64,000 bases of DNA from Alcaligenes pakistanensis. GTDB taxonomy: Bacteria > Pseudomonadota > Gammaproteobacteria > Burkholderiales > Burkholderiaceae_B. The notes beneath the pieces were generated by a model. It was not told the origin of the DNA, searched no databases, and worked only from the letters and a program-made list of their open reading frames with translations. Both the position numbers and the translations under genes were made by a program. Positions 8,763 to 21,693 of this stretch are shown piece after piece. The stretch is from assembly GCF_014652815.1 (NCBI RefSeq), contig NZ_BMZN01000003.1, positions 389,429-453,428 of the forward strand, written 5' to 3'. The first letter of the stretch is position 1. Each line of letters opens with the position of its first letter.

Positions 8763-9376
8763 ACCGCCTCAGCCATAAAATTTTTCATCAGTCCAAAACC
8801 AAACTGGTGGCTTTTTTCGGGGTGAAATTGCACTCCCATGACATTCTCGCGCTGGAATGCCGCGACAAAAGTGCCTCCATAATCGGCAGTCGCCAGAACA
8901 TCCTGTGCGCAGGCTGCTTCAACCTTGTAGGCATGTACAAAATAAAAGCGATGTCGGCGCTCGCCTTCCTGCAACAAGGGGTTTGTCTTGACGACATCCA
9001 CCTCGGACCACCCCATATGCGGTATTTTCAGTGGCCTTTCAGGCGTACTTTGAAAGCGCCTTACCTGAGCATCAATCCATCCAAGACCGGGCAAACTACC
9101 CTCCTGGCTAGCACGACACATCAGTTGCATGCCTAGACATATACCTAATACTGGCTTTTTATCTTGCAGGGCAAATTGCTCCAGTACAGGCAACAGCTCC
9201 CTGTCATGCAGCTGCTGCATCCCATGATCAAAAGCACCGACGCCCGGAATAATAAGTCGGTCGACTGCAGTAATTTCCTGCGCAGTAGACACCTTGGTGG
9301 CCGTCCCCCCAAGCTTTTGAATCATCCGGATCACCGAATTTATATTGCCGCAGCCGTAGTCCAGTATTCCGATCAT
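8759..9376 (-). CDS. hisH: HisH-like glutamine amidotransferase subunit for sugar amidation
   Basis: A 205-residue class I glutaminase that hydrolyses glutamine and feeds ammonia to its HisF-like partner. The start MIGILDYGCGNINSV, GVGAFDHGM, the nucleophile motif GICLGMQLM (Cys near residue 80) and the catalytic His/Glu motif VQFHPEKSHQFG are all intact, so it should be active. Its genomic partners, hisF-like and wbpG, point to acetamidino-sugar synthesis rather than histidine. The start overlaps the wzx stop by four bases. A genuine histidine operon would show hisB, hisA or hisI nearby, and none is present. Confidence 0.93.
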   Translation of the reverse strand: MIGILDYGCGNINSVIRMIQKLGGTATKVSTAQEITAVDRLIIPGVGAFDHGMQQLHDRELLPVLEQFALQDKKPVLGICLGMQLMCRASQEGSLPGLGWIDAQVRRFQSTPERPLKIPHMGWSEVDVVKTNPLLQEGERRHRFYFVHAYKVEAACAQDVLATADYGGTFVAAFQRENVMGVQFHPEKSHQFGFGLMKNFMAEAV

Positions 9377-10620
9377 AAACGTGCTCGTTGTTTGTGCGAT
9401 TCACCACAACTATATCGATAGGAAATAGCCAGATACACCACATAGAGTGAAGCGTAGGAAACAGAATAGATGAAGATGGCCGCCATCTCTGTATTCACAT
9501 AGCTCAGCACGCCGTAGGTCATGGCCAGCAGGCAGGTTTGCCATACCAAATCGACTTGTTGCTTATTAAAAATATATATTACGTAACTTAGCGGGCTGGC
9601 GATGAAACGCAAGGTAAACATAGGTACCAGCAACACGCTTATCGCACCTGCAGGACGCCACTCCTCACCAAATGCAATCGCAAAGACAGGCTCTGACAAG
9701 AAATACGCGCCCACAGCAAACAGCGCAGACCCTGCCCCCAAGACCCAGAACGTACGTACATACTCGTCCCGACACTCGCCCCGCTCTCGAAAGGCCATTG
9801 ATGCCTGGCGCTTGAACACATCCAAAACAGCCTTACCAAGAAAAGACAGGGGCAAACCCAAAACTCGTATAACCAAGGCCAGATACCCGGCGCTTTCAGC
9901 GCCAAAACGATGGGCAACAATCATGACCGGCAGTTGGATCGCCAACGCATTGATAAAGTCAGCGGGCAAAGAAAAAGCAAGGAATTTACGATGGCGACGG
10001 GCATAAGCAAGCGTCAGAGGCCCACAACGTCGAAACCAGCGCAGCGACACCGGCAGTAACCACATGCAGTAGATCTGAGCCAACAGCAGCCCCAGTGCAT
10101 AGGACAGGGCAAGCGCGGTCGCATTAGGCCAAAGAAAACCAGCCGAAATCTGTAGAGCCACCACAAAAACAGACTGGACTACTCGCATCATATTCAACTG
10201 ACGAAAGCGACCTTCAGCAGCAGCCCAAGACTGCCAAACCTGGTTCAAGGAGAACAGAGTGGCGCAAGGAACAAGTACAACCAGCAACATCAAGGTGTCA
10301 AAATAGTTGTAGCTGGTAAACAGATAAAGCAGAACCAGCACCGACAGCGCCAGTACGGCAATTAGCAAAGTAGTAGCCAACACAGCAAAAGTCGCCGCGT
10401 TGCGAAAGCGCCCGTCCCGCTCAAGGGCTAGGGACACTTCCAATCGACCGGTAAGAGCCGTCGACAAAATGATGACAATGCCCAACCATGCTGAAAACAG
10501 GCCAAACTGACCAGGTCCAAACTGCCGAGCGATTAACAACGCACCCAGCACTGGAATTACCTGGGCAATCGCCGATCCAGTAAAGACGGAGAGTACGGTT
10601 TTCCAATAACTATTTTGCAT
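9373..10620 (-). CDS. wzx: O-unit flippase (Wzx-like polysaccharide biosynthesis protein)
   Basis: A 415-residue MOP-superfamily membrane protein with about twelve predicted helices, expected to flip undecaprenyl-pyrophosphate O-units to the periplasm. The N-terminus NSYWKTVLSVFTGSAIAQVI and ALLIARQFGPGQFGLFSAWL are characteristic of Wzx/RfbX proteins, and the rest alternates hydrophobic helices with short basic loops. It is followed with a four-base overlap by the hisH-like gene. Its start codon lies only six bases after a stem-loop (10627-10649) with a short T-run, so expression may be reduced or controlled relative to wbpBDE. No clear Shine-Dalgarno sequence precedes the ATG. Confidence 0.88.
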   Translation of the reverse strand: MQNSYWKTVLSVFTGSAIAQVIPVLGALLIARQFGPGQFGLFSAWLGIVIILSTALTGRLEVSLALERDGRFRNAATFAVLATTLLIAVLALSVLVLLYLFTSYNYFDTLMLLVVLVPCATLFSLNQVWQSWAAAEGRFRQLNMMRVVQSVFVVALQISAGFLWPNATALALSYALGLLLAQIYCMWLLPVSLRWFRRCGPLTLAYARRHRKFLAFSLPADFINALAIQLPVMIVAHRFGAESAGYLALVIRVLGLPLSFLGKAVLDVFKRQASMAFRERGECRDEYVRTFWVLGAGSALFAVGAYFLSEPVFAIAFGEEWRPAGAISVLLVPMFTLRFIASPLSYVIYIFNKQQVDLVWQTCLLAMTYGVLSYVNTEMAAIFIYSVSYASLYVVYLAISYRYSCGESHKQRARL

Positions 10621-10626
10621 AAAAAT

Positions 10627-10649
10627 GGCTGCGAGATTAGCTCGCAGCC
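10627..10649 (-). promoter_or_regulatory. Stem-loop in the wbpE-wzx gap, attenuator-like
   Basis: GGCTGCGAG and CTCGCAGCC form a perfect nine-base stem with a five-base loop. Read on the minus strand the stem is followed by ATTTTTATG, so the T-run runs straight into the wzx start codon. It resembles a weak intrinsic terminator and would also cover the place where a ribosome binding site for wzx should be. Confidence 0.6.
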
Positions 10650-10659
10650 TTCATCGAAA

Positions 10660-11750
10660 TTAACGCGGTACGCAGGCCTGTAACGCTTGGACGATGTGAT
10701 CCATATCATCATTCTTCAGATAAGGCCCCATGGGCAGACTGAGAACTTCAGTGGCAATCAAATCGCCCACCGGCAGTACAGCATCCAAGTCCTGTACAGC
10801 GGGTTGTCGGTTCAGAGGAATAGGATAGTGGACTGCAGTAGGCACACCGGCCTTTTGCAGGCTGGCCTGTACGTGATCTCGCTGTTGAACCCGGATGGTG
10901 TACTGGGCATATACATGCCGGTTATGTGGTTCAACCAAGGGAGTATTTTTAATTCCGATCGCTTGCAAACTAGCGTTATAACGTTGCGCAACCACCTCGC
11001 GCATAGCTAGCTCTTCAGACAAAATTGCCAATTTAGGCAGCAAAATCGCTGCTTGCAAGGTATCCAAACGACTATTGATACCAATGCGCACATGATGATA
11101 GCGTCGGTCTTGACCATGGCGTGCAATTTGCCTCATCACCGTAGCCAAACTCTCGTCGTTGGTAAAGATAGCACCGCCATCCCCATAGCCACCCAAAGGC
11201 TTGCTAGGGAAAAAACTGGTACAGGCAATTGTGGACAGATTGCAAGAGGAGCGCCCCTTATAAGTGGCCCCGAAGCTTTGGGCCGCATCTTCGATGACGG
11301 CCAGGCCGTGCTTTGAAGCTATGGCATTAATGGCATCAAAATCAGGGCATTGGCCATACATGGACACAGGAATAATCGCTTTGGTACGAGGCGTGATCGC
11401 AGCCTCCAGCACAGCCGGATCCAGATTGTACGTAGCCGGATCCACGTCCACATAAACAGGCTTGCCCCCCAATACGGCCACCGTCTCAGCGGTAGCAACA
11501 TAGGTAAAGCCAGGCGTGATGACCTCATCACCAGGCCCCACCCCCAAAGCCATTAAAGCAATCTGCAAAGCATCAGTGCCATTGGCGCAGCTGATGCAAT
11601 ATTTGGCCTGGACATAATCGGCGAGTTTTTCCTCCAGCTCCACCACTTCTGGACCTAGGATATAGCGACCATGCTGTAGAACTCGTGCAATGCCCGCATC
11701 AATTTCAGACTTGATACGGGTTTGCTGAGCGTGTAAATCCGTAAACTCAA

Positions 11751-11754
<4 letters not shown>
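10660..11754 (-). CDS. wbpE: UDP-3-oxo-GlcNAcA aminotransferase (WbpE-like, DegT/DnrJ/EryC1/StrS)
   Basis: PLP-dependent sugar aminotransferase that puts an amino group on C3 of the 3-keto uronic acid made by WbpB, using glutamate as donor in the known family. The 364 residues show [15 protein letters not shown] at the start, [32 protein letters not shown] and the lysine motif [15 protein letters not shown], where the lysine is the expected PLP Schiff base. Length matches WbpE (about 360). ATG at 11754 overlaps the wbpD stop by four bases. The wbpB-wbpD-wbpE order is that of UDP-2,3-diacetamido uronic acid pathways in Pseudomonas and Bordetella (wlb). Confidence 0.93.
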
Positions 11755-13309
<1,555 letters not shown>

Positions 13310-13514
13310 TTAAAAACCGATATCTTTACTCTGGCTATAGACAGGCAACCCTACACCTTACCGAAATATTCACAATATTCTTTTAAATAATGTTTGAAAA
13401 TATTACTGTAAAAATAGAACTACTCGAATACCTCTAGTCTTCTGAAAAATCAATTTTCAAAAAAATAGCATGTACTCCACTGTCCAAGCTTAAATAAGAC
13501 ACACAATAAAATAC

Positions 13515-14777
13515 TCAATGATTGCCAGTAACGAGCACAGCACGGCGGCGCTGATGCAGCAAACTCATCAAAACCGCCAACGTAAACAAGAAAAACAACA
13601 AGGTGTTATTGCGAATCAACATTATTTGCGTTTGCCCGTAAATAACGTAACCACCGATCAAACATAAGCCACCCAATGCGTAACTGCGTAACACCGGATC
13701 AGCATGACGAATATAGAGCAAGAAATACCATGCGGCACTTAACATCATGAGCAATAAAGATAATAAGGCCAACCCACCATACAAAACCCATACTTCCAGA
13801 AAAGTATTATGTGTATTGGCTAAGCCAGCTGGCACCGCCCCAACTAGGCCCGCTTGGCTTTTTTCCTTCAATTCCTTACGGAACTGAACCTCACCTATTC
13901 CCAACACCGGTTGGTCTTTAAGCATCTGCCACGACACACCCCAAATCGCGAACCGAGCTCCCAAAGAGCTGGCACTGCTGGAGCCATGTGTCTCATACTC
14001 GGACAGGTCGGTATAGACCTCCTGAACCCGCTCATGAATAAGAGGCGATTTATAGGCAAGAAAGCCCATTGCGGCTAACAATACCGCCAGAGAAACGCCG
14101 CAAGCAAGCATATTGCTACGGCGTACGTAGGCTAGCAAGAAAAGCAATATAAACAAGGGGATCGCCACCCACCCCCCACGCGTTCCCGAAAAATAGGATC
14201 CCAGCAGGCCACATACCGATCCAAGAACCAAGAGAATCAACCATAGGCGCCGGTTCTGGTGCTCATTAGCGATAAGCCAACATAGACCCACTATCAATAG
14301 TACAGCCATACTCAAGGCCAGGTTTCCAAACTGGATCGCCCCAGTAAACCCAAAGGCTTTGAAGTCACCAACCTGCCACATCTTCCAGAAAGCCACCGCA
14401 AAACCACTGACAGCCCCAACCACCAATCCTGACCAAAGGGCCGCTGGCTTTGGGGGAAGCCTGATCAGGCAAAGGAACAATAATGTGCTGAGTGCAAACT
14501 TGACGGGAACTTCAAAGCTGCGGGCATACGCGCCATGCCATACCGTTGAGCCAATACTGATACCAGCAAAAAGGAGCATCCAAAGCAGAATGTTTTGTTC
14601 TTTCCTGTCTAATTCGATAGTTCGCAGACTAGGCAATTTCCACACAGAAAAAAGCACCAAGCCCCCTACCACATACGAATACATATCCTTGGTCGACAAC
14701 AAGGTGGCATAGAACAAAAATACCAGCACCGAGGTCAACCGGTTGCCTGGTCCAGACAAAAGAGTGGGAAGAGCCAT
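13515..14777 (-). CDS. O-antigen ligase family protein (WaaL-like)
   Basis: A 420-residue polytopic protein with about twelve hydrophobic helices and a large periplasmic loop in the second half. The loop carries a Wzy_C-type region, with VLGIGEVQFRKEL and ANTHNTFLEVWVLYGG, where the histidine in THNTFLE is the residue conserved in O-antigen ligases. It should transfer finished O-chains from undecaprenyl pyrophosphate to lipid A-core. It stands apart from the wzx/wzy operon and is divergent from the rml genes, as ligase genes often are. A polymerase role cannot be excluded, since ligases and polymerases share this domain, but the hydrophobic 3982-5157 protein fits Wzy better. Confidence 0.82.
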   Translation of the reverse strand: MALPTLLSGPGNRLTSVLVFLFYATLLSTKDMYSYVVGGLVLFSVWKLPSLRTIELDRKEQNILLWMLLFAGISIGSTVWHGAYARSFEVPVKFALSTLLFLCLIRLPPKPAALWSGLVVGAVSGFAVAFWKMWQVGDFKAFGFTGAIQFGNLALSMAVLLIVGLCWLIANEHQNRRLWLILLVLGSVCGLLGSYFSGTRGGWVAIPLFILLFLLAYVRRSNMLACGVSLAVLLAAMGFLAYKSPLIHERVQEVYTDLSEYETHGSSSASSLGARFAIWGVSWQMLKDQPVLGIGEVQFRKELKEKSQAGLVGAVPAGLANTHNTFLEVWVLYGGLALLSLLLMMLSAAWYFLLYIRHADPVLRSYALGGLCLIGGYVIYGQTQIMLIRNNTLLFFLFTLAVLMSLLHQRRRAVLVTGNH

Positions 14778-15173
14778 ATGCGCAGAGACAGAAAACTAAA
14801 ATTACAGAGAGACGCTACTTTTACAGCTGGGACTACGACAGCTCACAACATGCCTGCTGCATGCCGGGCACAAGCTCTCTAACCAAGCCAATAAAAACCG
14901 CGTAACAAATTATAAACACCGTGACACATTACGCACCACGCAAGGATAGCAACCAAGCGTGTAACGGCATGACTCGTCTCGAAGAGCGTGGGCAACAATC
15001 AACAGCTAGATCCCACAAGCCTAAAAAAATGCAGACATACTCCATGCATAGGAATGTCTGCTATCTTGCCCGCTAGGTTAAGGTAAGCACTTAGCCATAT
15101 CTTCCCCTTAAGGGATTACCCCGTCATGACCTTTGTGCACTCTTTAGCACACACCCGCGCTCACAACAAAACT
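14778..15173. other. Divergent intergenic region, waaL / rmlB
   Basis: About 400 bases without a credible gene. It holds a possible -10 hexamer for the ligase gene, an eight-base inverted repeat GCAGACAT/ATGTCTGC at 15031-15061 and a ten-base palindrome CCCTTAAGGG at 15105-15114 close to rmlB. These could be 5' leader structure or operator sites for the rml operon, but no regulator is known to me for them. Confidence 0.5.
14909..14914 (-). promoter_or_regulatory. Possible -10 hexamer for the ligase gene
   Basis: TATAAT on the minus strand, about 130 bases upstream of the ligase start. No good -35 hexamer lies at 16-18 bases, so this is weak. Confidence 0.3.
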
Positions 15174-16238
15174 ATGCGTATCCTTGTGACCGGTGGGGCC
15201 GGATTCATAGGCTCCACTCTTATCGGGCATTTGCTCCAGACTAGCAAGCACCACATCTTGAATGTCGATGTACTGAGCTACGCTGGCAACCTGGAGTCTC
15301 TGACTCACGCAAAAGGGCATCCAAACTACGCGTTTAGCCAAACTAATATTTGCAATGCCGCCCAGATAGCCACGCATCTGCAGCAATTTCAGCCGGATAT
15401 CATCATACACCTAGCAGCCGAGTCGCACGTTGACCGTTCCATTGACGGGCCCGCTGAATTCATCCAGACCAACATAGTGGGCACGTACACTCTTCTGGAG
15501 CAGTGTCGTCACTACTGGGGTAGCCTGGACCCACAACACAAACAAGATTTCCGCTTTCATCATGTATCCACGGATGAGGTGTACGGCGATCTAGGCAATA
15601 CAAGTACCCGCTTTACTGAATCCACTTCATACAACCCCAGCTCCCCCTACTCCGCCAGCAAAGCAAGTGCAGATCATTTAGTTCGGGCCTGGCACCGCAG
15701 CTATGGCCTACCGGTGGTAATCAGCAACTGCTCAAACAATTACGGGCCTTATCAGTTTCCTGAAAAACTGATCCCGCACATGATCCTGAGTGCACTCAAC
15801 GGTAAAATTCTCCCCGTTTACGGAAAAGGCGATCAAGTACGCGACTGGCTTTATGTAGAGGATCATGCTCGCGCCCTGGCCACCGTAGCAACCCAAGGCA
15901 AGATTGGCGAAACCTACAATATCGGTGGTAACAATGAGCGAAGAAATCTGGATGTCGTCCAGGCCATCTGCTCTATTCTGGAAGAGCTACGCCCTGACAA
16001 ACCGGTCGGATTGGGTCTGTACTCCGACTTGATCACCTTGGTGGAGGACCGTCCCGGACATGATCAGCGCTATGCGATCGATGCCAGTAAAATAACGCAG
16101 GAACTTGGCTGGCAGGCTCAGGAAAATATTGAGACAGGCCTGCGCAAGACTGTACTTTGGTATCTTGAAAATACATCCTGGTGGGAGCGCATTTTGAATG
16201 GCGCCTACCGTCTGAATCGTCAGGGAAAACAAGCGTGA
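15174..16238 (+). CDS. rmlB: dTDP-glucose 4,6-dehydratase
   Basis: Short-chain dehydrogenase family enzyme that converts dTDP-glucose to dTDP-4-keto-6-deoxyglucose, second step of dTDP-L-rhamnose synthesis. The NAD motif is [10 protein letters not shown] at the very start, [15 protein letters not shown] follows, the catalytic [10 protein letters not shown] motif carries the Asp-Glu pair, and [10 protein letters not shown] gives the Tyr-x-x-x-Lys pair. The frame opens at 15126, but the extra sixteen residues ([10 protein letters not shown]...) are unlike the family; the ATG at 15174 gives the standard MRILVTGG start and 354 residues, the usual length. The stop overlaps the rmlA GTG start (GTGA). 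Confidence 0.96.
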   Translation: MRILVTGGAGFIGSTLIGHLLQTSKHHILNVDVLSYAGNLESLTHAKGHPNYAFSQTNICNAAQIATHLQQFQPDIIIHLAAESHVDRSIDGPAEFIQTNIVGTYTLLEQCRHYWGSLDPQHKQDFRFHHVSTDEVYGDLGNTSTRFTESTSYNPSSPYSASKASADHLVRAWHRSYGLPVVISNCSNNYGPYQFPEKLIPHMILSALNGKILPVYGKGDQVRDWLYVEDHARALATVATQGKIGETYNIGGNNERRNLDVVQAICSILEELRPDKPVGLGLYSDLITLVEDRPGHDQRYAIDASKITQELGWQAQENIETGLRKTVLWYLENTSWWERILNGAYRLNRQGKQA

Positions 16239-17098
16239 AAGGAATTGTATTGGCCGGTGGATCTGGTACACGGCTGCACCCTATCACCATGGGTGTCTCC
16301 AAGCACTTGCTGCCGATCTACGACAAGCCCATGATTTACTACCCTTTATCCGTGCTTATGCTGGCGGATATTCGGGAGATCCTACTCATCTGTACCCCAG
16401 ATGATCTACCGAACTTCCAGAACCTGCTGGGTGACGGCTCCCGGTTTGGAATTGAACTGTCCTATGCTGAGCAGCCCTCCCCCGACGGTCTAGCTCAGGC
16501 CTTCCTGATCGGTGCTGACTTTATCGGCTCAGATTCCGTTTGCCTGATCCTGGGGGACAATCTCTTCTATGGCTATGGTTTTAGCCAGATGCTGCACTGC
16601 GCCCGTTCACGCTCTCATGGAGCCACCATTTTTGGCTACCCCGTCAACAATCCCGCGAGCTTTGGTGTTGTCGAAATGGACAAAAATGGCCGGGCTCTGT
16701 CGATCGAAGAAAAACCCACCAAGCCCAAATCCAACTTGGCTGTGACGGGTCTGTATTTTTACGACAATCGCGTGGTAAATATAGCCCGCCAAGTCACTCC
16801 ATCTGCCCGTGGTGAGCTAGAAATTACAGATATCAACAATGCCTATTTAGCGCTGAATGACTTACATGTGTCTATCTTGGGCAGGGGCTTTGCATGGCTG
16901 GACTCAGGTACACACGAGAGTCTAATGGAAGCAGGCTCTTTTATTCGCACCATCGAACATCGACAGGGGTTAAAAGTCGCCTGCCTGGAAGAAATTGCCT
17001 TCAATCAAGGCTGGTTATCAAGACAGGCCCTAGAACAGCAGGCCTTATCATTAGAAAAAACAGGCTACGGACAGTACTTGTCCCGTCTATTGCAATAG
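16235..17098 (+). CDS. rmlA: Glucose-1-phosphate thymidylyltransferase
   Basis: Makes dTDP-glucose from dTTP and glucose-1-phosphate, the first and feedback-controlled step of the rhamnose pathway. [19 protein letters not shown] is the nucleotidyltransferase signature, followed by [25 protein letters not shown] (metal-binding Asp) and [20 protein letters not shown] chose the GTG at 16235 because it places the family start MKGIVLAGG at residue 1 (287 residues) and overlaps the rmlB stop by coupling; the ATG at 16181 would add eighteen residues that lie inside rmlB. Four bases separate it from rmlC. Confidence 0.96.
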   Translation: MKGIVLAGGSGTRLHPITMGVSKHLLPIYDKPMIYYPLSVLMLADIREILLICTPDDLPNFQNLLGDGSRFGIELSYAEQPSPDGLAQAFLIGADFIGSDSVCLILGDNLFYGYGFSQMLHCARSRSHGATIFGYPVNNPASFGVVEMDKNGRALSIEEKPTKPKSNLAVTGLYFYDNRVVNIARQVTPSARGELEITDINNAYLALNDLHVSILGRGFAWLDSGTHESLMEAGSFIRTIEHRQGLKVACLEEIAFNQGWLSRQALEQQALSLEKTGYGQYLSRLLQ

Positions 17099-17102
17099 TA
17101 AT

Positions 17103-17642
17103 ATGCGTACCCAACCTACCCGTCTTCCTGGTGTCCTGATTATTGAACCTCGCATATTTAGTGATGAGCGCGGCTTCTTTAAAGAAAGCTTCAGTGTTGA
17201 ACGCTATAAGGCCGTCGCTGGCATTGATAGTCTGTTCGTGCAGGACAACCAGTCCTGCTCGAAAAGTTCCGTGCTCCGAGGTCTGCATTTTCAAAAGACC
17301 AAACCTCAGGGAAAACTCATCAGTGTCACGCGGGGCTCCATCTTTGATGTCGTCGTAGATATTGACCCCAGCTCCAGCACCTTTGGAGAATATATAGGCT
17401 TGGAGCTTAGCCAGAGCAATCATAGGCAGCTGTGGGTTGCCCCCGGGTATGCACATGGATTTTGCGTACTAAGTGCCCAAGCAGACGTCAGCTACAAATG
17501 CACCGACTACTATCAGGCCGATGATGAAGGTGGCCTCGCGTGGGATTGCCCGAGACTAGCGATAGACTGGCCAATCAAGAACCCAATACTCTCCGCTAAA
17601 GATAGAGCTCATCCTGGGCTTGAGCAGTTTCTGCAACGATGA
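17103..17642 (+). CDS. rmlC: dTDP-4-dehydrorhamnose 3,5-epimerase
   Basis: Cupin-fold epimerase that inverts C3 and C5 of dTDP-4-keto-6-deoxyglucose. The 179-residue protein has the standard length and landmarks: GVLIIEPRIFSDERGFFKES, FVQDNQSCSKSSVLRGLHFQ with the catalytic histidine in RGLHFQ, VDIDPSSSTFGEY, and WVAPGYAHGFCVLS with the conserved Tyr/His region. It is third in the rmlBACD operon and overlaps rmlD by four bases. Confidence 0.96.
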   Translation: MRTQPTRLPGVLIIEPRIFSDERGFFKESFSVERYKAVAGIDSLFVQDNQSCSKSSVLRGLHFQKTKPQGKLISVTRGSIFDVVVDIDPSSSTFGEYIGLELSQSNHRQLWVAPGYAHGFCVLSAQADVSYKCTDYYQADDEGGLAWDCPRLAIDWPIKNPILSAKDRAHPGLEQFLQR

Positions 17643-18628
17643 AGCGCATCTTAGTCACCGGCGCGCAAGGGCAATTAGGCCAAGCACTCGCTTATTGCGA
17701 TACCAAGGTAGGACACTCTTCAGGCTATCTGGGCGCTCCACCATCGGCCCAGAGCCAAGCAGAAGAACATTGGCCCCCGACTCAAAAAACCCGGTTGATG
17801 CTCCAAAGCCGCCACGAGCTCGACATTACTCAGCCTGACTCAATTGCCCAAACTCTGGAAACTCTCCAACCTGCCGTCGTGATTAACGCCGCAGCTTATA
17901 CAGCCGTTGATCAAGCAGAGTCAGAACCCCACATTGCTCACCTTCTAAATGGCTTAGCCCCCGGCCTGCTGGCCCAAGCCTGCGCCGAGCGCGGCATCGC
18001 TATGGTGCACGTTTCCACAGACTACGTCTTTGACGGCTTAGCCTCGCTGCCTTACGCCGAAGATGCTGCTACCGCACCTATCAGCGTCTACGGTCAGAGC
18101 AAGTTGGAGGGAGAGCTAGCGGTGTTTTCCGCCCTACCCTCAGCAGTCGTGTTACGCACAAGCCGGGTATTCAGCCAGTTTGGGACTAACTTCCTGAAAA
18201 CCATGCTGCGGCTGGGGCGAGAACGCCATGAGCTCAGTATCGTGATTGATCAGATCGGCGGGCCGAGCTATGCGCCACATATTGCTCAAGTATTGTTAAC
18301 GTTGGCAGACAGGCTGATTGCAGCCAACCGAAGCGATAGTCAGGCTGATACCCCTGCTGGCGTTTACCATTTTGCAGGGCAACCCAACGTAAGCTGGTAC
18401 GGCTTTGCTCAAGAGATTTTTTCCCAGGCAATCAAACTGGGGCTACTGAGCCACGCACCGGCCTTAACCGCTATCTCCACCAAGCAATATCCAACTCCAG
18501 CCCAAAGGCCTGCGCAATCTGGACTGCAACAAAGTCGGCTGAATACTCTGCTGGGAGTAGAAAACATAGAGCGGAACTGGCACGAAGGTATTGAAAAAAG
18601 CCTGTTGGCCTTAAAAGCGGCACCGTAG
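17639..18628 (+). CDS. rmlD: dTDP-4-dehydrorhamnose reductase
   Basis: NADPH-dependent reductase for the last step of dTDP-L-rhamnose synthesis. KRILVTGAQGQLGQAL is the Rossmann motif, then INAAAYTAVDQAE, VSTDYVFDG, and YGQSKLEGE with the Tyr-x-x-x-Lys pair; the C-terminal YPTPAQRPAQSGL motif is intact. At 329 residues it is about 30 longer than typical RmlD; most of the extra length is a polar Ser/Gln/Pro-rich stretch between the first strand and the LDITQPDS segment (about residues 22-52). The reading frame is continuous and the motifs on both sides are normal, so I expect an active enzyme with a surface insertion. Confidence 0.94.
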   Translation: MKRILVTGAQGQLGQALAYCDTKVGHSSGYLGAPPSAQSQAEEHWPPTQKTRLMLQSRHELDITQPDSIAQTLETLQPAVVINAAAYTAVDQAESEPHIAHLLNGLAPGLLAQACAERGIAMVHVSTDYVFDGLASLPYAEDAATAPISVYGQSKLEGELAVFSALPSAVVLRTSRVFSQFGTNFLKTMLRLGRERHELSIVIDQIGGPSYAPHIAQVLLTLADRLIAANRSDSQADTPAGVYHFAGQPNVSWYGFAQEIFSQAIKLGLLSHAPALTAISTKQYPTPAQRPAQSGLQQSRLNTLLGVENIERNWHEGIEKSLLALKAAP

Positions 18629-18737
18629 GGCGACAGACTCACCCTCTTTATTTGTGTAGTCTTAAACGAAGAAAAGGCTCAGTGGCGCTCCGATACGCTA
18701 CACGCCCAAGTCATAACGCCACACAAAGCCACAACGC

Positions 18738-18766
18738 AAAAAAGCCACCCCAAAGGGTGGCTTTTT
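18738..18766. terminator. Bidirectional terminator between rmlD and atpC
   Basis: AAAAAGCCACCC pairs with GGGTGGCTTTTT across a short CAAA loop region. The A-run on one side and T-run on the other make it work for both converging operons. Confidence 0.9.
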
Positions 18767-18789
18767 CACGGATGCTACCGAGCCTGAGA

Positions 18790-19212
18790 TCAGTGCTTAC
18801 GCACGCTACGCAGGCGTCGTGCTGCGGCGGCTTGAGCGGCCAACATGGCCAACTCAGCTTCCACAACGGCGATATCGGCTTTGTCCTTGGTGTTGCGCAG
18901 GGCCTCTTCCGCATGTTTGCGGGCTTCCAGAGCCTTTGCTTCATCCAGGTCGTTAGCGCGAATCGCGGTATCCGACAATACAGTGACTTTCCCTGGCTGA
19001 ACCTCGAGTATGCCGCCGGCGACAAAGATGTGCTCTTCGCTACCATCGACCATAACGATCTTCAGCGTGCCGGGACGAATCCGCGAGATCAGTGGGGTAT
19101 GACCGGGCAAAATACCCAGCTCCCCAGCCTCGCCGGGCAGCGCCACGAACTTTGCTTCACCAGCAAAGATCGATTCTTCGGCACTGACCACGTCAACATG
19201 AAGCTTAGCCAT
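18790..19212 (-). CDS. atpC: ATP synthase F1 subunit epsilon
   Basis: Rotor-stalk subunit that couples gamma to the c-ring and can inhibit ATP hydrolysis. The 140 residues have the beta-sandwich start [30 protein letters not shown] and the two-helix C-terminal domain rich in Ala/Glu (about 85-138). ATG at 19212 is chosen over an in-frame TTG at 19218. Last gene of the atp operon, directly before the bidirectional terminator. Confidence 0.97.
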   Translation of the reverse strand: MAKLHVDVVSAEESIFAGEAKFVALPGEAGELGILPGHTPLISRIRPGTLKIVMVDGSEEHIFVAGGILEVQPGKVTVLSDTAIRANDLDEAKALEARKHAEEALRNTKDKADIAVVEAELAMLAAQAAAARRLRSVRKH

Positions 19213-19224
19213 GAGCAATCCTTA

Positions 19225-21599
<2,375 letters not shown>

Positions 21600-21693
21600 C
21601 ACACTTTCCTGTAAAGGCATTATCGGGAGCCAAACTAGGCTGTCGACTCCCGCTAATCATGACGCCGGGGTTTCCGGCGCCTGCCAACAATGA

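Noticed and set aside
8001-9376. Histidine biosynthesis genes hisF and hisH
   Set aside because: The families are right but context (wbpG, wzx, coupled starts) and the divergent HisF N-terminus indicate the O-antigen amidation paralogues.
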